DNA of 64,000 bases from Chryseobacterium sp. Leaf180 (GTDB lineage: Bacteria > Bacteroidota > Bacteroidia > Flavobacteriales > Weeksellaceae): NCBI RefSeq assembly GCF_001424585.1, contig NZ_LMPJ01000011.1, forward strand, positions 18,197 to 82,196, in the 5' to 3' direction. The translations under genes were made by a program, and so were the position numbers. Below the pieces are notes generated by a model. That model did no database searches. It was not told the origin of the DNA and worked only from the letters and a program-made list of their open reading frames with translations. Within the stretch, counting starts at the first letter, position 1. Each line of letters starts with the position of its first letter. Positions 1-9,402 of this stretch are shown here, piece by piece.

Positions 1-237
1 TACCGCATCCGGACTGTATTTTTCGAAAACTTGTCTCAGTTCTTCAGGCTTCGTGATGTCGGCTTTTTCGAAAACGTAATTCGGTTCGTTTTCAATATCT
101 TTTAAATTTTCAAGATTTCCGGCATACGTCAGCGCATCGAGATTGATGATGGTCATTTCAGGATGATTTTTTACAAATTCCCGAACCACATGAGATCCGA
201 TAAATCCTGCGCCGCCTGTGATGATGATATTTTTCAT
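1..237 (-). CDS. rfbB: dTDP-glucose 4,6-dehydratase, N-terminal part (cut by window edge)
   Basis: The first 79 residues are present; the gene runs off the left edge. The start is ATG at 237. Residues 8-14 form the GxxGxxG dinucleotide-binding turn (GGAGFIG) of short-chain dehydrogenases, and D34 begins the DALTYAGN segment that is typical of RmlB/RfbB. The enzyme turns dTDP-glucose into dTDP-4-keto-6-deoxyglucose in the cytoplasm. It is the last visible gene of the leftward polysaccharide locus and could supply the keto-sugar used by the aminotransferase at 8291-9373. Other NAD-dependent epimerases share the N-terminal turn, but the DALTYAGN match makes RfbB the best call. Confidence 0.85.
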   Translation of the reverse strand, partial: MKNIIITGGAGFIGSHVVREFVKNHPEMTIINLDALTYAGNLENLKDIENEPNYVFEKADITKPEELRQVFEKYSPDAV

Positions 238-358
238 TGTTTTATGCTAATGGCCGCCGGCTTTTGGCAGTTTTAAAATTCTTTAAAAAGGTATGACAGC
301 TGTATATTATTTATTTATAATACAATCGCAACATTTACTAAAAAAACTGTAGTTTATA

Positions 359-1522
359 TTATTTAAGTACATTTTGATACTCTTCCAGCACTGCTTTCCA
401 TACTACAGACTGCTCATAGCGGTCAGCGATCATTTTTCTTGAATTCTGCTTCATATAACTGTACAGTTGAGCATCCTTCACCAATCGATTCATTGACTCC
501 AGTATCGCATTATCATCTTTCACCGGAATGACTAACCCGTTCTGCTCATTTACAATAATTTCATTGCAACCATTAATATCGGTCACAATGCTGGGCAAAT
601 GCATGGCTCCTGCCTGCATTACCACATTGGGGAAACCTTCCCTGTAGCTTGGGAAAACCAAAGCATGAGCTACGGCAAAGTAAGGTCGAACATCCTGCTG
701 AAAGCCTACTTGTATAATTTTTTCGTTTTTATGGATTTCCATTAACACCTCCGGCAACAATGGATCCAGATCTTCTTCCAACGGCCCGACCAGCAAAAGT
801 TTGATATTTGGAATCTCTACTTTTGAAAATGCTGCTACCAACTCATTAATTCCTTTATCTTTTACCAACCGGCCCACAAAAATAAATACAAAATCTTTAC
901 AGTCAATCTTAAGCCTATTTTTCAGATCTCCCAGCTGATTTTCCGAAAATTTATCCGGATTAAAATAATCCAGATCGATCCCATTCACATTTCCATTTGC
1001 TAAGACTTTTAATGGTTTGGAGGTAATTTTATATTTTATCAAATCATCTTTTACGCCATTCCCTTCAGGATATATATGGGTAGCACAAGCACATAAAAGC
1101 TTATCCATCATTATTAAAAGCTTTTGCATGCTACCTGATTTTGAAGGAAATATCAAGCCTGTGAAAGTATGCATCCGAACAGGAACTCCAGCCATTTTCC
1201 CTGCCATCATTGATAAAAGACCTGCTTTTGGCGTTATTGAATGAACTATTTGAGGATTTTCGCGTTTAAACAATAAAAACAATTTAATAAGAGAATGGAA
1301 ATCTTTTAAAAGAGAGATATTTCGATTCATAGCTATACTTATAGTGCGAACCTTTTCACGCTCGGTAACCGCCTGCAAATGTGAATCAGGGCCAGAAACT
1401 GCTACTACTTCATAATATTGATTCAAATAAGCCAGTTGACCTTTTAATAAAATATCTAAAGATGCTGCGACTGTAGATGTTCGAGTCAACTTTACCACTT
1501 TTCTATCTTTGTAAAATTTCAT
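359..1522 (-). CDS. Glycosyltransferase, GT4 family (GT-B fold)
   Basis: 387 residues, normal for GT4. The C-terminal donor-binding domain is clear: FVGRLVKDKG at 215-224, then EGFPNVVMQ at 295-303. In most GT4 enzymes this is E-x7-E; here the second Glu is Gln (Q303), a variant I recall from PglA/WbpT-like members of the family. The protein should transfer one sugar to the lipid-linked repeat unit on the cytoplasmic face of the inner membrane. Its start overlaps the end of the upstream GT2 gene by 20 bases, so the two are probably translated together. Donor and acceptor cannot be told from sequence. Confidence 0.88.
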   Translation of the reverse strand: MKFYKDRKVVKLTRTSTVAASLDILLKGQLAYLNQYYEVVAVSGPDSHLQAVTEREKVRTISIAMNRNISLLKDFHSLIKLFLLFKRENPQIVHSITPKAGLLSMMAGKMAGVPVRMHTFTGLIFPSKSGSMQKLLIMMDKLLCACATHIYPEGNGVKDDLIKYKITSKPLKVLANGNVNGIDLDYFNPDKFSENQLGDLKNRLKIDCKDFVFIFVGRLVKDKGINELVAAFSKVEIPNIKLLLVGPLEEDLDPLLPEVLMEIHKNEKIIQVGFQQDVRPYFAVAHALVFPSYREGFPNVVMQAGAMHLPSIVTDINGCNEIIVNEQNGLVIPVKDDNAILESMNRLVKDAQLYSYMKQNSRKMIADRYEQSVVWKAVLEEYQNVLK

Positions 1523-2318
1523 CTATCGTTAATTTACTTATTCTCGTAGCGTTACGTCTATTTATTAAAAATTTCTCATTATTCACTAAACTAAATAAAA
1601 AATATATAAATCCTGACAAATAATATTTAACAAAAAATTTGATAATATTGATATTATACATATGCTTTTTTAAAATGTATACTATTGGTCCGAAACCTTT
1701 AAAATATTTTTTGTAGTAATCCTTTCCAAATTCACGATAAAAAAAAAGTGGTTCCGCTAAAACTTGAAAATTATAGATATTACGTGTTCTATACCAAAGT
1801 TCAGCATCCTCTAACCGTACAGCTCTAACATCATAAGGATTCGCTAAAAACCAACTGGTTTTTGCGATGATCGTAGGATGAATAAAAGAGTCCACTTTAT
1901 TAAGGACTTTTTGGCTATTATATGATAATCTTATCCCCTGTACCCATCCTTCTTCATCTATTGAATAAGCATTTGTTCCCAAGACGTCAATATGAGGATT
2001 TGATTCTAAAATTAACAGCTGTTTTTGTATTTTTTCAGGATGCATTATATCATCGGCATCCATTCTTGCCAAATACTTGGTCGTAACTAATGTAGGAATC
2101 TGATTCAAACGGTACCCAAGATTTCTATTTTCACCATCTGTATGAATGATAACTCTTGAATCATTTTGATATTTTACAGCAATTTCTAAAGACCCATCTG
2201 TAGAACCATCATCAATTAAAAGTAGTTTCCAATCTTTATATGTTTGGTTAAAAACTGATTGAATGGCCAGATCCAGAAAAGGCGATGCGTTGTAAAAAGG
2301 TATTGCTATTGTGATCAT
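1503..2318 (-). CDS. Glycosyltransferase, GT2 family (GT-A fold)
   Basis: 271 residues. The N-terminus shows the GT2 pattern: IPFYN at 6-10, DDGSTDGS from residue 36, and the metal-binding MDADD at 86-90. The C-terminus has a hydrophobic stretch (about 225-250) that may hold it to the membrane. The ATG overlaps the stop of the upstream polymerase gene, and its 3' end overlaps the next GT4 gene, so it lies inside a tightly packed operon. It should add one sugar of the repeat unit; the sugar is unknown. Confidence 0.88.
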   Translation of the reverse strand: MITIAIPFYNASPFLDLAIQSVFNQTYKDWKLLLIDDGSTDGSLEIAVKYQNDSRVIIHTDGENRNLGYRLNQIPTLVTTKYLARMDADDIMHPEKIQKQLLILESNPHIDVLGTNAYSIDEEGWVQGIRLSYNSQKVLNKVDSFIHPTIIAKTSWFLANPYDVRAVRLEDAELWYRTRNIYNFQVLAEPLFFYREFGKDYYKKYFKGFGPIVYILKKHMYNINIIKFFVKYYLSGFIYFLFSLVNNEKFLINRRNATRISKLTIDEILQR

Positions 2319-3382
2319 TACTGTTTTTCAAAAAAAATAAAGATTGAAACTAAAATAATGGTTGTGATTGTGGCAACCTTTTTCGGAAAGCCTGTGCTAA
2401 ATACAGGTGCTAATAATATTGGAATTACTACCCAAGACATTAATCCCCACCTATCTGAATATGGAATTTGAAATGTTATAAAAAAGACAGCACTCATTAT
2501 CAGATAATATTTTAACACACTGTCATAATATTGATTGTGCAGACCATTATTTTTAATGTAAATAAAGAATAATAAAAAAAAAGTATTAAATGCAACGAAT
2601 TGTGGCTTGAATCCGATGGTATATATTTCATCGGTGGAGGTCAAGTATCCTGACCTTCTTTCATCAACCATCAAAAAACCTATATAATCTTTAAATGATA
2701 GCAAACTTACATTAACCATTGATAGGGCAAGAAAAAAAACATATATGATATAAAATACTTTCACTTTTAACTTTTTAAAGTACAGTATAAAAATGTAAAA
2801 GATGATGGGAATTATAGACGTAAAATGAAAAAGGATACAAAGTATGAGCGGTAGTAACCAATTTATTTTCTTCTCTTTATTGTGCTGATAGTTAATCATA
2901 GCCAGCAATAAAAAAGAAAGAGATACCCCTTGTCTTATAATATTAATCCCGAGTGTTTGAAAATAAAAAAAGGAAATAAAGCTGAAAAAAATCAAAAAAG
3001 CACTGCTTCTAAAAAAATTCGCATTTCTTTTAATAGCAATCGTTAAAACACCAATGAAAAGAACACTCATGAAAAAAATAAATGACTCAAATGGTAATTT
3101 TAAAATGTGAAATAAATTAAAAATATAATACATGACAACATCAGTTCCGTAGCTATTATCCTCATAGAAATTGAATTGTAATAAATAATTAGGTGTATCT
3201 GTTCCTAACATCCCTCTTAATCCAAACAGTAAAACAAACAATAAAGAAATCAGGTAGATTATTTTGTTTGTTATCTTTACTAAAAGATTATTTTTCTTCA
3301 CATCCATCTGGGTAGAAACTACAATTGAAATCAATGTCGCTGCCAGATAAATTAAATAATATTTAAACTTAAAATCTACCAT
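2318..3382 (-). CDS. EpsG-type polysaccharide polymerase (Wzy)
   Basis: 354 residues and almost wholly hydrophobic, with about ten membrane segments. After the first two segments comes GLRGMLGTDTPNY, with R56, G60, D62 and Y66 in the R-x3-G-x-D-x3-Y spacing seen in EpsG proteins. In Wzx/Wzy systems such a protein joins repeat units on the periplasmic side of the inner membrane. It is the only polymerase candidate in the locus and sits among glycosyltransferase genes, which fits. EpsG/Wzy proteins diverge fast, so the family call rests on this motif and on context. Confidence 0.8.
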   Translation of the reverse strand: MVDFKFKYYLIYLAATLISIVVSTQMDVKKNNLLVKITNKIIYLISLLFVLLFGLRGMLGTDTPNYLLQFNFYEDNSYGTDVVMYYIFNLFHILKLPFESFIFFMSVLFIGVLTIAIKRNANFFRSSAFLIFFSFISFFYFQTLGINIIRQGVSLSFLLLAMINYQHNKEKKINWLLPLILCILFHFTSIIPIIFYIFILYFKKLKVKVFYIIYVFFLALSMVNVSLLSFKDYIGFLMVDERRSGYLTSTDEIYTIGFKPQFVAFNTFFLLFFIYIKNNGLHNQYYDSVLKYYLIMSAVFFITFQIPYSDRWGLMSWVVIPILLAPVFSTGFPKKVATITTIILVSIFIFFEKQ

Positions 3383-3451
3383 ATTTGTATTTCACCAGCG
3401 TATTATAACAAAAATTACAATTGCATTTATTATATAACTATTAAAAAAAAA

Positions 3452-4567
3452 TTATTTCATTTCTTGAAATAAAGATGCCCATTGCAACATTATTTTTTCA
3501 GCTGTAAATCTATGACTATTTTTTTTTGCATTACTGCCATATTCCTTTCTTAATTCTTCATTTTCAATCAACTGAATCAAGCCGGAAGATAGTGCTTCAG
3601 GTTTTTGATTTTCAACTAAAATACCATCTTCTAGGTGGGTTAGAATATGTCTGGGTCCGGTAGGACAATCAAAACTGACTACAGGCAGACCGACAGATAA
3701 AGCCTCCAGCAAAACCATTGGATAGCACTCTGTTTGGGAACTCAATGCATAAATGCTATACTCGGAAAAAGTTTTAATACTATCTGTGGTCACGCCTCTA
3801 AAGAATATCACTTTTTCTAAATGGTACTGAATTATTAATTTCTGCAATTCGTTTTTTGTCCCAAGATAGTCTTCGCCATAAATATGTAATTCCCAATCAG
3901 GAAATATATTGTGAACCTTAATCCAAGATTCTATTAATTTATCAAAACCTTTAACTTGATTTATACGACCTGCAGCTATAACCTTTTTATTTTTTAAATT
4001 TGCTATTGTTGTTGGTAAAGTGACAGGATTGGAAATAACGGAAATTTTTGAACTTTTATAAAAAGTAATTTCTTCGGGATTTAAAACTATAATTCGATCA
4101 TATAAAGATTCTATCCAGTCGGTTATCTTATACCGGAGTCTGGTTAAAACTGATAATGAGGTGGAACGTATCTTATGCTCGAAAAAACGCGATGAATGGA
4201 ACTCTTTAATTTTTTTTGACCCCCTATTTATAAATGGAGTCATGTAAAAGTCAAACCCAAAATTAGATACTATCACAAAATCTGGATTTAACATTTTATA
4301 CTTATTCTTAAGAGATAAAAAATGTTTGGGGATTTTTAGTAGATTTTCAATTGAGAAAAAACTTTTAGAACGATTGTAATTAATACCCAAATCTAGCTGC
4401 TTTATTTTTTCACTTAAAATATAACATGCGTTTCTATGTTTTTGCTCGGAGGTTAAAATGATTACTTCATATCCTAAAACATCCGCGAAATAATTGGCTT
4501 TTTCTGCCATCACTTTTTCTATACCACCATGCAAATATGTTTGATCAGTACTGAATATTATTCTCAT
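3452..4567 (-). CDS. Glycosyltransferase, GT4 family
   Basis: 371 residues. GGIEKV at 14-19 is the N-terminal glycine loop of GT4 enzymes, GRINQVKG lies at 200-207, and E280-x7-E288 (ECYPMVLLE) is the standard nucleotide-sugar motif. The start overlaps the stop of the next upstream GT4 gene by four bases (ATGA type). It resembles that neighbour in length and in the GGxEKV/GGLERV opening, the SFDC segment and the G-rich loops, so the two are probably old duplicates. It acts on the cytoplasmic side in repeat-unit assembly; the sugar is unknown. Confidence 0.88.
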   Translation of the reverse strand: MRIIFSTDQTYLHGGIEKVMAEKANYFADVLGYEVIILTSEQKHRNACYILSEKIKQLDLGINYNRSKSFFSIENLLKIPKHFLSLKNKYKMLNPDFVIVSNFGFDFYMTPFINRGSKKIKEFHSSRFFEHKIRSTSLSVLTRLRYKITDWIESLYDRIIVLNPEEITFYKSSKISVISNPVTLPTTIANLKNKKVIAAGRINQVKGFDKLIESWIKVHNIFPDWELHIYGEDYLGTKNELQKLIIQYHLEKVIFFRGVTTDSIKTFSEYSIYALSSQTECYPMVLLEALSVGLPVVSFDCPTGPRHILTHLEDGILVENQKPEALSSGLIQLIENEELRKEYGSNAKKNSHRFTAEKIMLQWASLFQEMK

Positions 4568-5661
4568 TTGAATAAGCTTTTAAATAAGCGATCCCAATTA
4601 TCAACGATAGGTTTCGCTAAATATCTTTTAACATTTTCTTTACCTTTGCTTCCCATTGTCCTTCGCAATTCCAGATTATCAATTAAAAAGACAATTTTTT
4701 CAGCTAGAGCCGATTTATTTTCCTTCTCCACTAAAAAACCATCGATAGAATCGATTATTATATCAGAAGGCCCGTAATTACAATCAAAAGAAACACATGG
4801 AAGTCCGCAAGCCATTGCTTCAATCAAAACCATACCGAAACCTTCATATCGTGAAGACATCACATACAATGAACTTTCTAAATATTTTTGAGAGATATCT
4901 CTTTCTGGTTTATAAAATGTAATACTTTTTTCAATTCCTAACTTTTCAGCAAGCCTGACCAATCCTAAACTATCATCAACCTTCCCATAAATCTCTAATT
5001 TCCAATCCGGACATTTCATTAAGACCTTTTGCCAAGAACTAAGCAGTAGATCGTATCCTTTTTGATAAGAATGCCTTCCTACAGAGATTACTGTTTTGTT
5101 TTGTAATGAACTAGACTGTTCAGGATAAAAAGACAGTGGATTAGCAATTACTGTTAGATTTTGTAAAGAACTCCACTCTTTTTTATTTCCATTGGTTAAA
5201 ACCACAAACTTGGAAAAATCTTTTGCCAGAAACTCCATCAATTGCCATTTCAATTTTACACCTAATTTTTTACGGAAAGAGAATTCGTTATTCATCTCGA
5301 CTTCTTTCGAGACGTGACGCTCATAAATTACAGGAGTTTTTATTCGCAATATTTTAGGCAAAAAAAAGGCCTTCAGACCATCATCACAAACTGAAATAAC
5401 ATCGGGATTATACTTCTTTACAATGTTGCAAATCCCATTTTTATAAGATAAAAAATATTGAATTGGATTTCCTCCAACATCAATACTAACCATTTTAATT
5501 TTTTTAGAAAATTCATAGAAGGGATTTAAATGATTGTTATTTAATGAAAGAATTGTTACTTCATATCCGTAGTTTTCTGCCAAATAAGAAGCCTTAATGG
5601 ATAAAACACGTTCTAATCCACCTGAAGCATTGATTCCGTTGGTTATGTATAATAATTTCAT
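4564..5661 (-). CDS. Glycosyltransferase, GT4 family
   Basis: 365 residues. GGLERV at 14-19, SVGRHSYQKG at 193-202 and E273-x7-E281 (EGFGMVLIE) followed by AMACGLP are classic GT4 features. It is translationally coupled to the downstream GT4 gene through a four-base overlap. A retaining sugar transfer to the growing lipid-linked oligosaccharide is expected from the family; the specific linkage cannot be predicted. Codon use is AT-rich like its neighbours in the cassette. Confidence 0.88.
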   Translation of the reverse strand: MKLLYITNGINASGGLERVLSIKASYLAENYGYEVTILSLNNNHLNPFYEFSKKIKMVSIDVGGNPIQYFLSYKNGICNIVKKYNPDVISVCDDGLKAFFLPKILRIKTPVIYERHVSKEVEMNNEFSFRKKLGVKLKWQLMEFLAKDFSKFVVLTNGNKKEWSSLQNLTVIANPLSFYPEQSSSLQNKTVISVGRHSYQKGYDLLLSSWQKVLMKCPDWKLEIYGKVDDSLGLVRLAEKLGIEKSITFYKPERDISQKYLESSLYVMSSRYEGFGMVLIEAMACGLPCVSFDCNYGPSDIIIDSIDGFLVEKENKSALAEKIVFLIDNLELRRTMGSKGKENVKRYLAKPIVDNWDRLFKSLFK

Positions 5662-5680
5662 GATGATTTCTTGAACAAAT

Positions 5681-6742
5681 TTATCTATATCCAGTAATTA
5701 TATTATATAATTTTGGAGTTTTCGATTTTAAAACAGACCCAATAAATATTGAAATCAGAGTTACTATTATTGGTGTAATAATAAACATTGCAAAAAGTAA
5801 GTATTGGTTTACAAGAAACTTTTTAGAAAGCTGAACTATAATCATAGTTGGAATTCCATGTACGGCAAAAATAAAAAAACTGCGATTATAAAAATCAAAG
5901 TTATTCCATTGCTTTTTACTATTAAAAAAATCATATAATAACCAGATAGAAAAACAACCTACCAAATCTTTACTAATATTTAAAAATTTGAATGGAAGAG
6001 AAGCACTTTTATGGTAAATATCATTATACAAAGAAAATACATTAAGCGCAAACCATAATAAAACAGCAAATATAACAAGTGTATAGTTTTTCGTGAACTT
6101 CAAATCAACTTTATAAAGTGCTAAAAAAGCGCCTAATGAAAAATAAAATAAAGGTATGAAAAGTAAAACACTGTAGCCATTAACCTTTAATAAACTATTA
6201 TAAAAGAGAGGAAGAATAAATAAGATTAATAATGAAAAATATTTCAAATATTTGATACCTAAATAAATTAGGGGACATAAAATAAGTAAAAATATCAAAT
6301 CTCTCAAATACCAAAAAGGATAATTTACAGGTTCAATAAACATATACGTTAAAGCCTCTTCAAAATTAACTGTATGTAAAGGCTTACTGAAAGAACCGGT
6401 CAAAAATGAAATTTGTTGTAAAAAGTACATCAATAAAAACCAAAACAAACACCAGGAAACAAAAGGTATCACTATTGATCGCAGTCTTTTCTTACTATTA
6501 TTTATGAAAAAATAGACATTAAAAGATGTATTAATGTCGGCTTTTAAAAAATACAGATATCCGGCAATTATGAAAAATAAAGGAACTGCTATCTGTGTTA
6601 ACCTATGAGAAACGAAATATTGAAAACTATATATAAAATCGACTCTTTCTTCAATATCAATATTTAATGAATGTAATATAACAACTAAAAAAATTAGCCA
6701 AAAGGAAAAGAAAGTAAGTTTATTGCTTAGATATTGATTCAT
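5681..6742 (-). CDS. Membrane acyltransferase, AT3 family
   Basis: 353 residues with about ten hydrophobic segments. The first segment ends in VVILHSLN, with H24 in the place of the conserved His of acyltransferase-3 proteins, followed by HRLTQIAVPLFFIIAGYL, also typical of the family. Members add acetyl or other acyl groups to sugars of surface polysaccharides. Its place between glycosyltransferase genes suggests O-acylation of the repeat unit. The acceptor sugar is unknown. Confidence 0.82.
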   Translation of the reverse strand: MNQYLSNKLTFFSFWLIFLVVILHSLNIDIEERVDFIYSFQYFVSHRLTQIAVPLFFIIAGYLYFLKADINTSFNVYFFINNSKKRLRSIVIPFVSWCLFWFLLMYFLQQISFLTGSFSKPLHTVNFEEALTYMFIEPVNYPFWYLRDLIFLLILCPLIYLGIKYLKYFSLLILFILPLFYNSLLKVNGYSVLLFIPLFYFSLGAFLALYKVDLKFTKNYTLVIFAVLLWFALNVFSLYNDIYHKSASLPFKFLNISKDLVGCFSIWLLYDFFNSKKQWNNFDFYNRSFFIFAVHGIPTMIIVQLSKKFLVNQYLLFAMFIITPIIVTLISIFIGSVLKSKTPKLYNIITGYR

Positions 6743-6755
6743 ATTTTACAGTAAA

Positions 6756-7655
6756 TCATCTTATAATTTTGAAAACAGAAATTTGTTTTTTTATAACATT
6801 AAAAATCATATTTAAATAAATAAATGAAAATTTAAAATCAGAATATGGTCTGTTTAATATTGCTCTAACTAAATGAACAAAACCCTCTTTAAAATACGTT
6901 AAAAATGTAGCCGAAATATATTTTAAGTTTTTAGGATTATGATTCATGAATAATAAAACATCAGAAAAAGACTTTTCAACATTTTTTAAGTATGGTGTTC
7001 CACTATATACTCCCAAATCATGAATTCTGTAGGTTGATGAATTGAAAGGTAGAACGACAATCTTACCTCCGTTTTTAGTCAACTCTAAATATAAAATCAT
7101 ATCCCCGAAATTACATTCATAAAAATAATTTGGAATTGTAAAATCATTTCGAAATATACTGGTCAGAGTAGCGACCTTATTATCGGCAAAAATATTAAAA
7201 TGATCAAAAAAACTTACATCTTTAAATCTATTTATCTCAATAATTTTATTATTACTTAACTTACTGTAGTTCGTTCCACATAAAACTACATTATCATTTG
7301 ACTCTAAAAAATCCACCTGCTTTTGTAATTTTGATGGATCTGTCCAATAATCATCTCCTTCACAAATAGCAATATATTTACCTTTTGCTTGCTGTAAGGT
7401 CCATATGAAATTTGGCATCATTCCCAAGTTTTTCGCATGACTTGTATACTTAATCCAACTTCCATTAGGATGATTTGCAATAATTTCTTTTACAATCAGT
7501 TCGGTATTATCAGGAGATTTATCATTGGAGATAAGCAGCTCTACTGAGCCATTATAATTTTGCATCAAAACACCTTCAACAGCTTGCTTTATATATGCTT
7601 CATGTGCAAAAGTAATCATCACAACACTTATTAATGGATATTCGTTTCCTCGCAT
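6756..7655 (-). CDS. Glycosyltransferase, GT2 family
   Basis: 299 residues. ISVVMITFAH at the N-terminus, SNDKSPDNT at 43-51 (nucleotide binding) and CEGDDYW ending at residue 104 (metal-binding region) define a GT-A fold. The EGDDYWTD variant is common in glycosyltransferases of O-antigen and capsule loci. The gene lies six bases from the acetyltransferase stop. It should add one sugar to the lipid-linked unit in the cytoplasm. Confidence 0.88.
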   Translation of the reverse strand: MRGNEYPLISVVMITFAHEAYIKQAVEGVLMQNYNGSVELLISNDKSPDNTELIVKEIIANHPNGSWIKYTSHAKNLGMMPNFIWTLQQAKGKYIAICEGDDYWTDPSKLQKQVDFLESNDNVVLCGTNYSKLSNNKIIEINRFKDVSFFDHFNIFADNKVATLTSIFRNDFTIPNYFYECNFGDMILYLELTKNGGKIVVLPFNSSTYRIHDLGVYSGTPYLKNVEKSFSDVLLFMNHNPKNLKYISATFLTYFKEGFVHLVRAILNRPYSDFKFSFIYLNMIFNVIKKQISVFKIIR

Positions 7656-7661
7656 TTAATT

Positions 7662-8288
7662 CTAATTAATAATTTTTGCAGGAACCCCTACTGCTACACA
7701 GTTATCAGGTAAATCCTTATTCACAACTGCCCCTGCACCAACAATTACATTTGTTCCAATTTTCACATCTGGAAAAATAACTGCATTCGTTCCTACCGTT
7801 GAAAAATCCCCAATAGTACATCTACCTAACAGCTTTGCTCCTGGTGAAATCTCAACAAAGTCACCTACAGTTACATCATGAGTGATTATAGAATTATAAT
7901 ACACGATTGTTGCTTTCCCTATTGTCACACTATTAGACACAATAGCACCTGATAAAATAGCACTGCCTGAACCTATTGCAACATCATAACTTCCTACATC
8001 CGAAAATTTACTTACTGCAGAAATCATAGTCCCTCCCAATCTCGTAAACCTATCGTACATCTTCTTTCGCAGAATGCTGCCTCCAAGACCAATAATAAAT
8101 GTATTGTCAAATTTTTCAAAATGATGTACTGCTTTCTGTTCACTCTTTAAAATAGGAAATGTATTAAATAAAAAATTTGGACAGTCTAAAGTAACATCAT
8201 CATAGAAAGCCAAATTTTCTAACTGTCCATTCTGATGAAGAATTTCTAAAACCTCCTTTGCAAATCCTTTTGCCCCGACAATTATCAT
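7662..8288 (-). CDS. Sugar O/N-acetyltransferase, NeuD/PglD family
   Basis: 208 residues, the usual length. The N-terminus has a small Rossmann-like domain (VGAKGFAKEV from residue 4). Residues from about 95 onward are hexapeptide repeats of a left-handed beta-helix, with H137 (ITHDVTVGD) at the catalytic His position. Such enzymes acetylate the amino group of a UDP- or dTDP-4-amino-sugar. It is directly downstream of a sugar aminotransferase (two bases between them), so the pair likely makes an acetamido sugar, as VioA/VioB do for dTDP-Qui4NAc. The exact substrate is inference. Confidence 0.85.
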   Translation of the reverse strand: MIIVGAKGFAKEVLEILHQNGQLENLAFYDDVTLDCPNFLFNTFPILKSEQKAVHHFEKFDNTFIIGLGGSILRKKMYDRFTRLGGTMISAVSKFSDVGSYDVAIGSGSAILSGAIVSNSVTIGKATIVYYNSIITHDVTVGDFVEISPGAKLLGRCTIGDFSTVGTNAVIFPDVKIGTNVIVGAGAVVNKDLPDNCVAVGVPAKIIN

Positions 8289-8290
8289 TT

Positions 8291-9373
8291 TTAATTATTT
8301 TGAATTCGTAATAACAACCTGCAAATCAAATCTACCTCCTCCATAGTGAGTTCTGAAAATAGAGGAAGACACATCACTCTTTTAGCAATATCTTCGGTAA
8401 TATTCATCTCAACAGCCTCAACATAAGGTAGTACATTCGCCAATGAAGGGTAAAAATAGCGTCTTACAAATATTTCGTAAGTTTTTAAATTATCTATACA
8501 TTTATGTAATAACTCTTCACTTTCCACAACAACTGGATAATATGCATAATTCTTAGAACTCTTCGAATTCCAGACAGGCTTAATTGCATGAAATCCTTTC
8601 AGTTTTTCATCGTATCGTTCGCTTATTGCTTTTCTACTGTAATGGATCGTATTTATATGTTTTAAATTCACTAAACCCATTGCGGCATGAAACTCAGAAT
8701 TTTTTCCGTTGAAACCCAACTCAGCAAATGCTTCAGGTCCATCAAAACCAAAGTTTCTCATATAAGCCAATTTTTTAAGAAGTTTTGCATCTTTCGTAAT
8801 CACTAGTCCACCTTCAATGGCATGGTATAATTTTGTAGCATGCAAACTACAGATGGATATATCTCCATATTCAAAAATAGATTTCCCATTGATTTCTACA
8901 CCGAAAGCATGTGCACCATCATAAATTACCTTAAGATTATGCTTTGACGCAATTGCCTCAATTTTATCGACTTCACAAGGATTTCCATACACATGAGTGG
9001 CTAAAATAGCAGACGTTTTTTCGGTAATCGCGGCTTCGATTTTAGATGCATCTATATTTAAAGAATCTTGGTCAATATCTACAAAGATAGGCGTACAACC
9101 TTCCCAAACGATCGAACTTGTAGTCGCAACAAATGAAAAAGGAGTGGTAATAATTTCACCTTTTAGATCCAGCGCTTTAATAGCCATTTGCAAAGCAACA
9201 GTACCATTGGTTACAAAAAGTAGATGTTTCAGTTTTAAATGGTCTTTCAACTTTAATTCTAAATCACTTGCCAATGGTCCCATATTAGTCAACCACTGAC
9301 GGTGCCAAATACCATCTAAATATTTTTCATATTCTCCTTGAGGTGGCAAAAAAGGTTTGGTTACTGGTATCAT
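8291..9373 (-). CDS. PLP-dependent sugar aminotransferase, DegT/DnrJ/EryC1 family
   Basis: 360 residues. D152 in YDGAHAFG and K181 in SLHATKLYH are the PLP-contacting Asp and the Schiff-base Lys. The HATKLxHxIEGG segment is like that of VioA and FdtB, which aminate dTDP-keto-6-deoxyhexoses. With RfbB at the left edge and the acetyltransferase just downstream, a dTDP-4-acetamido-4,6-dideoxyhexose is the likely product. Amination at C3 instead of C4 cannot be ruled out, because no ketoisomerase gene (fdtA) is visible but the locus is cut. Confidence 0.87.
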   Translation of the reverse strand: MIPVTKPFLPPQGEYEKYLDGIWHRQWLTNMGPLASDLELKLKDHLKLKHLLFVTNGTVALQMAIKALDLKGEIITTPFSFVATTSSIVWEGCTPIFVDIDQDSLNIDASKIEAAITEKTSAILATHVYGNPCEVDKIEAIASKHNLKVIYDGAHAFGVEINGKSIFEYGDISICSLHATKLYHAIEGGLVITKDAKLLKKLAYMRNFGFDGPEAFAELGFNGKNSEFHAAMGLVNLKHINTIHYSRKAISERYDEKLKGFHAIKPVWNSKSSKNYAYYPVVVESEELLHKCIDNLKTYEIFVRRYFYPSLANVLPYVEAVEMNITEDIAKRVMCLPLFSELTMEEVDLICRLLLRIQNN

Positions 9374-9402
9374 AGAATTTATTTTTTAAATTTTTATCTT
9401 AT

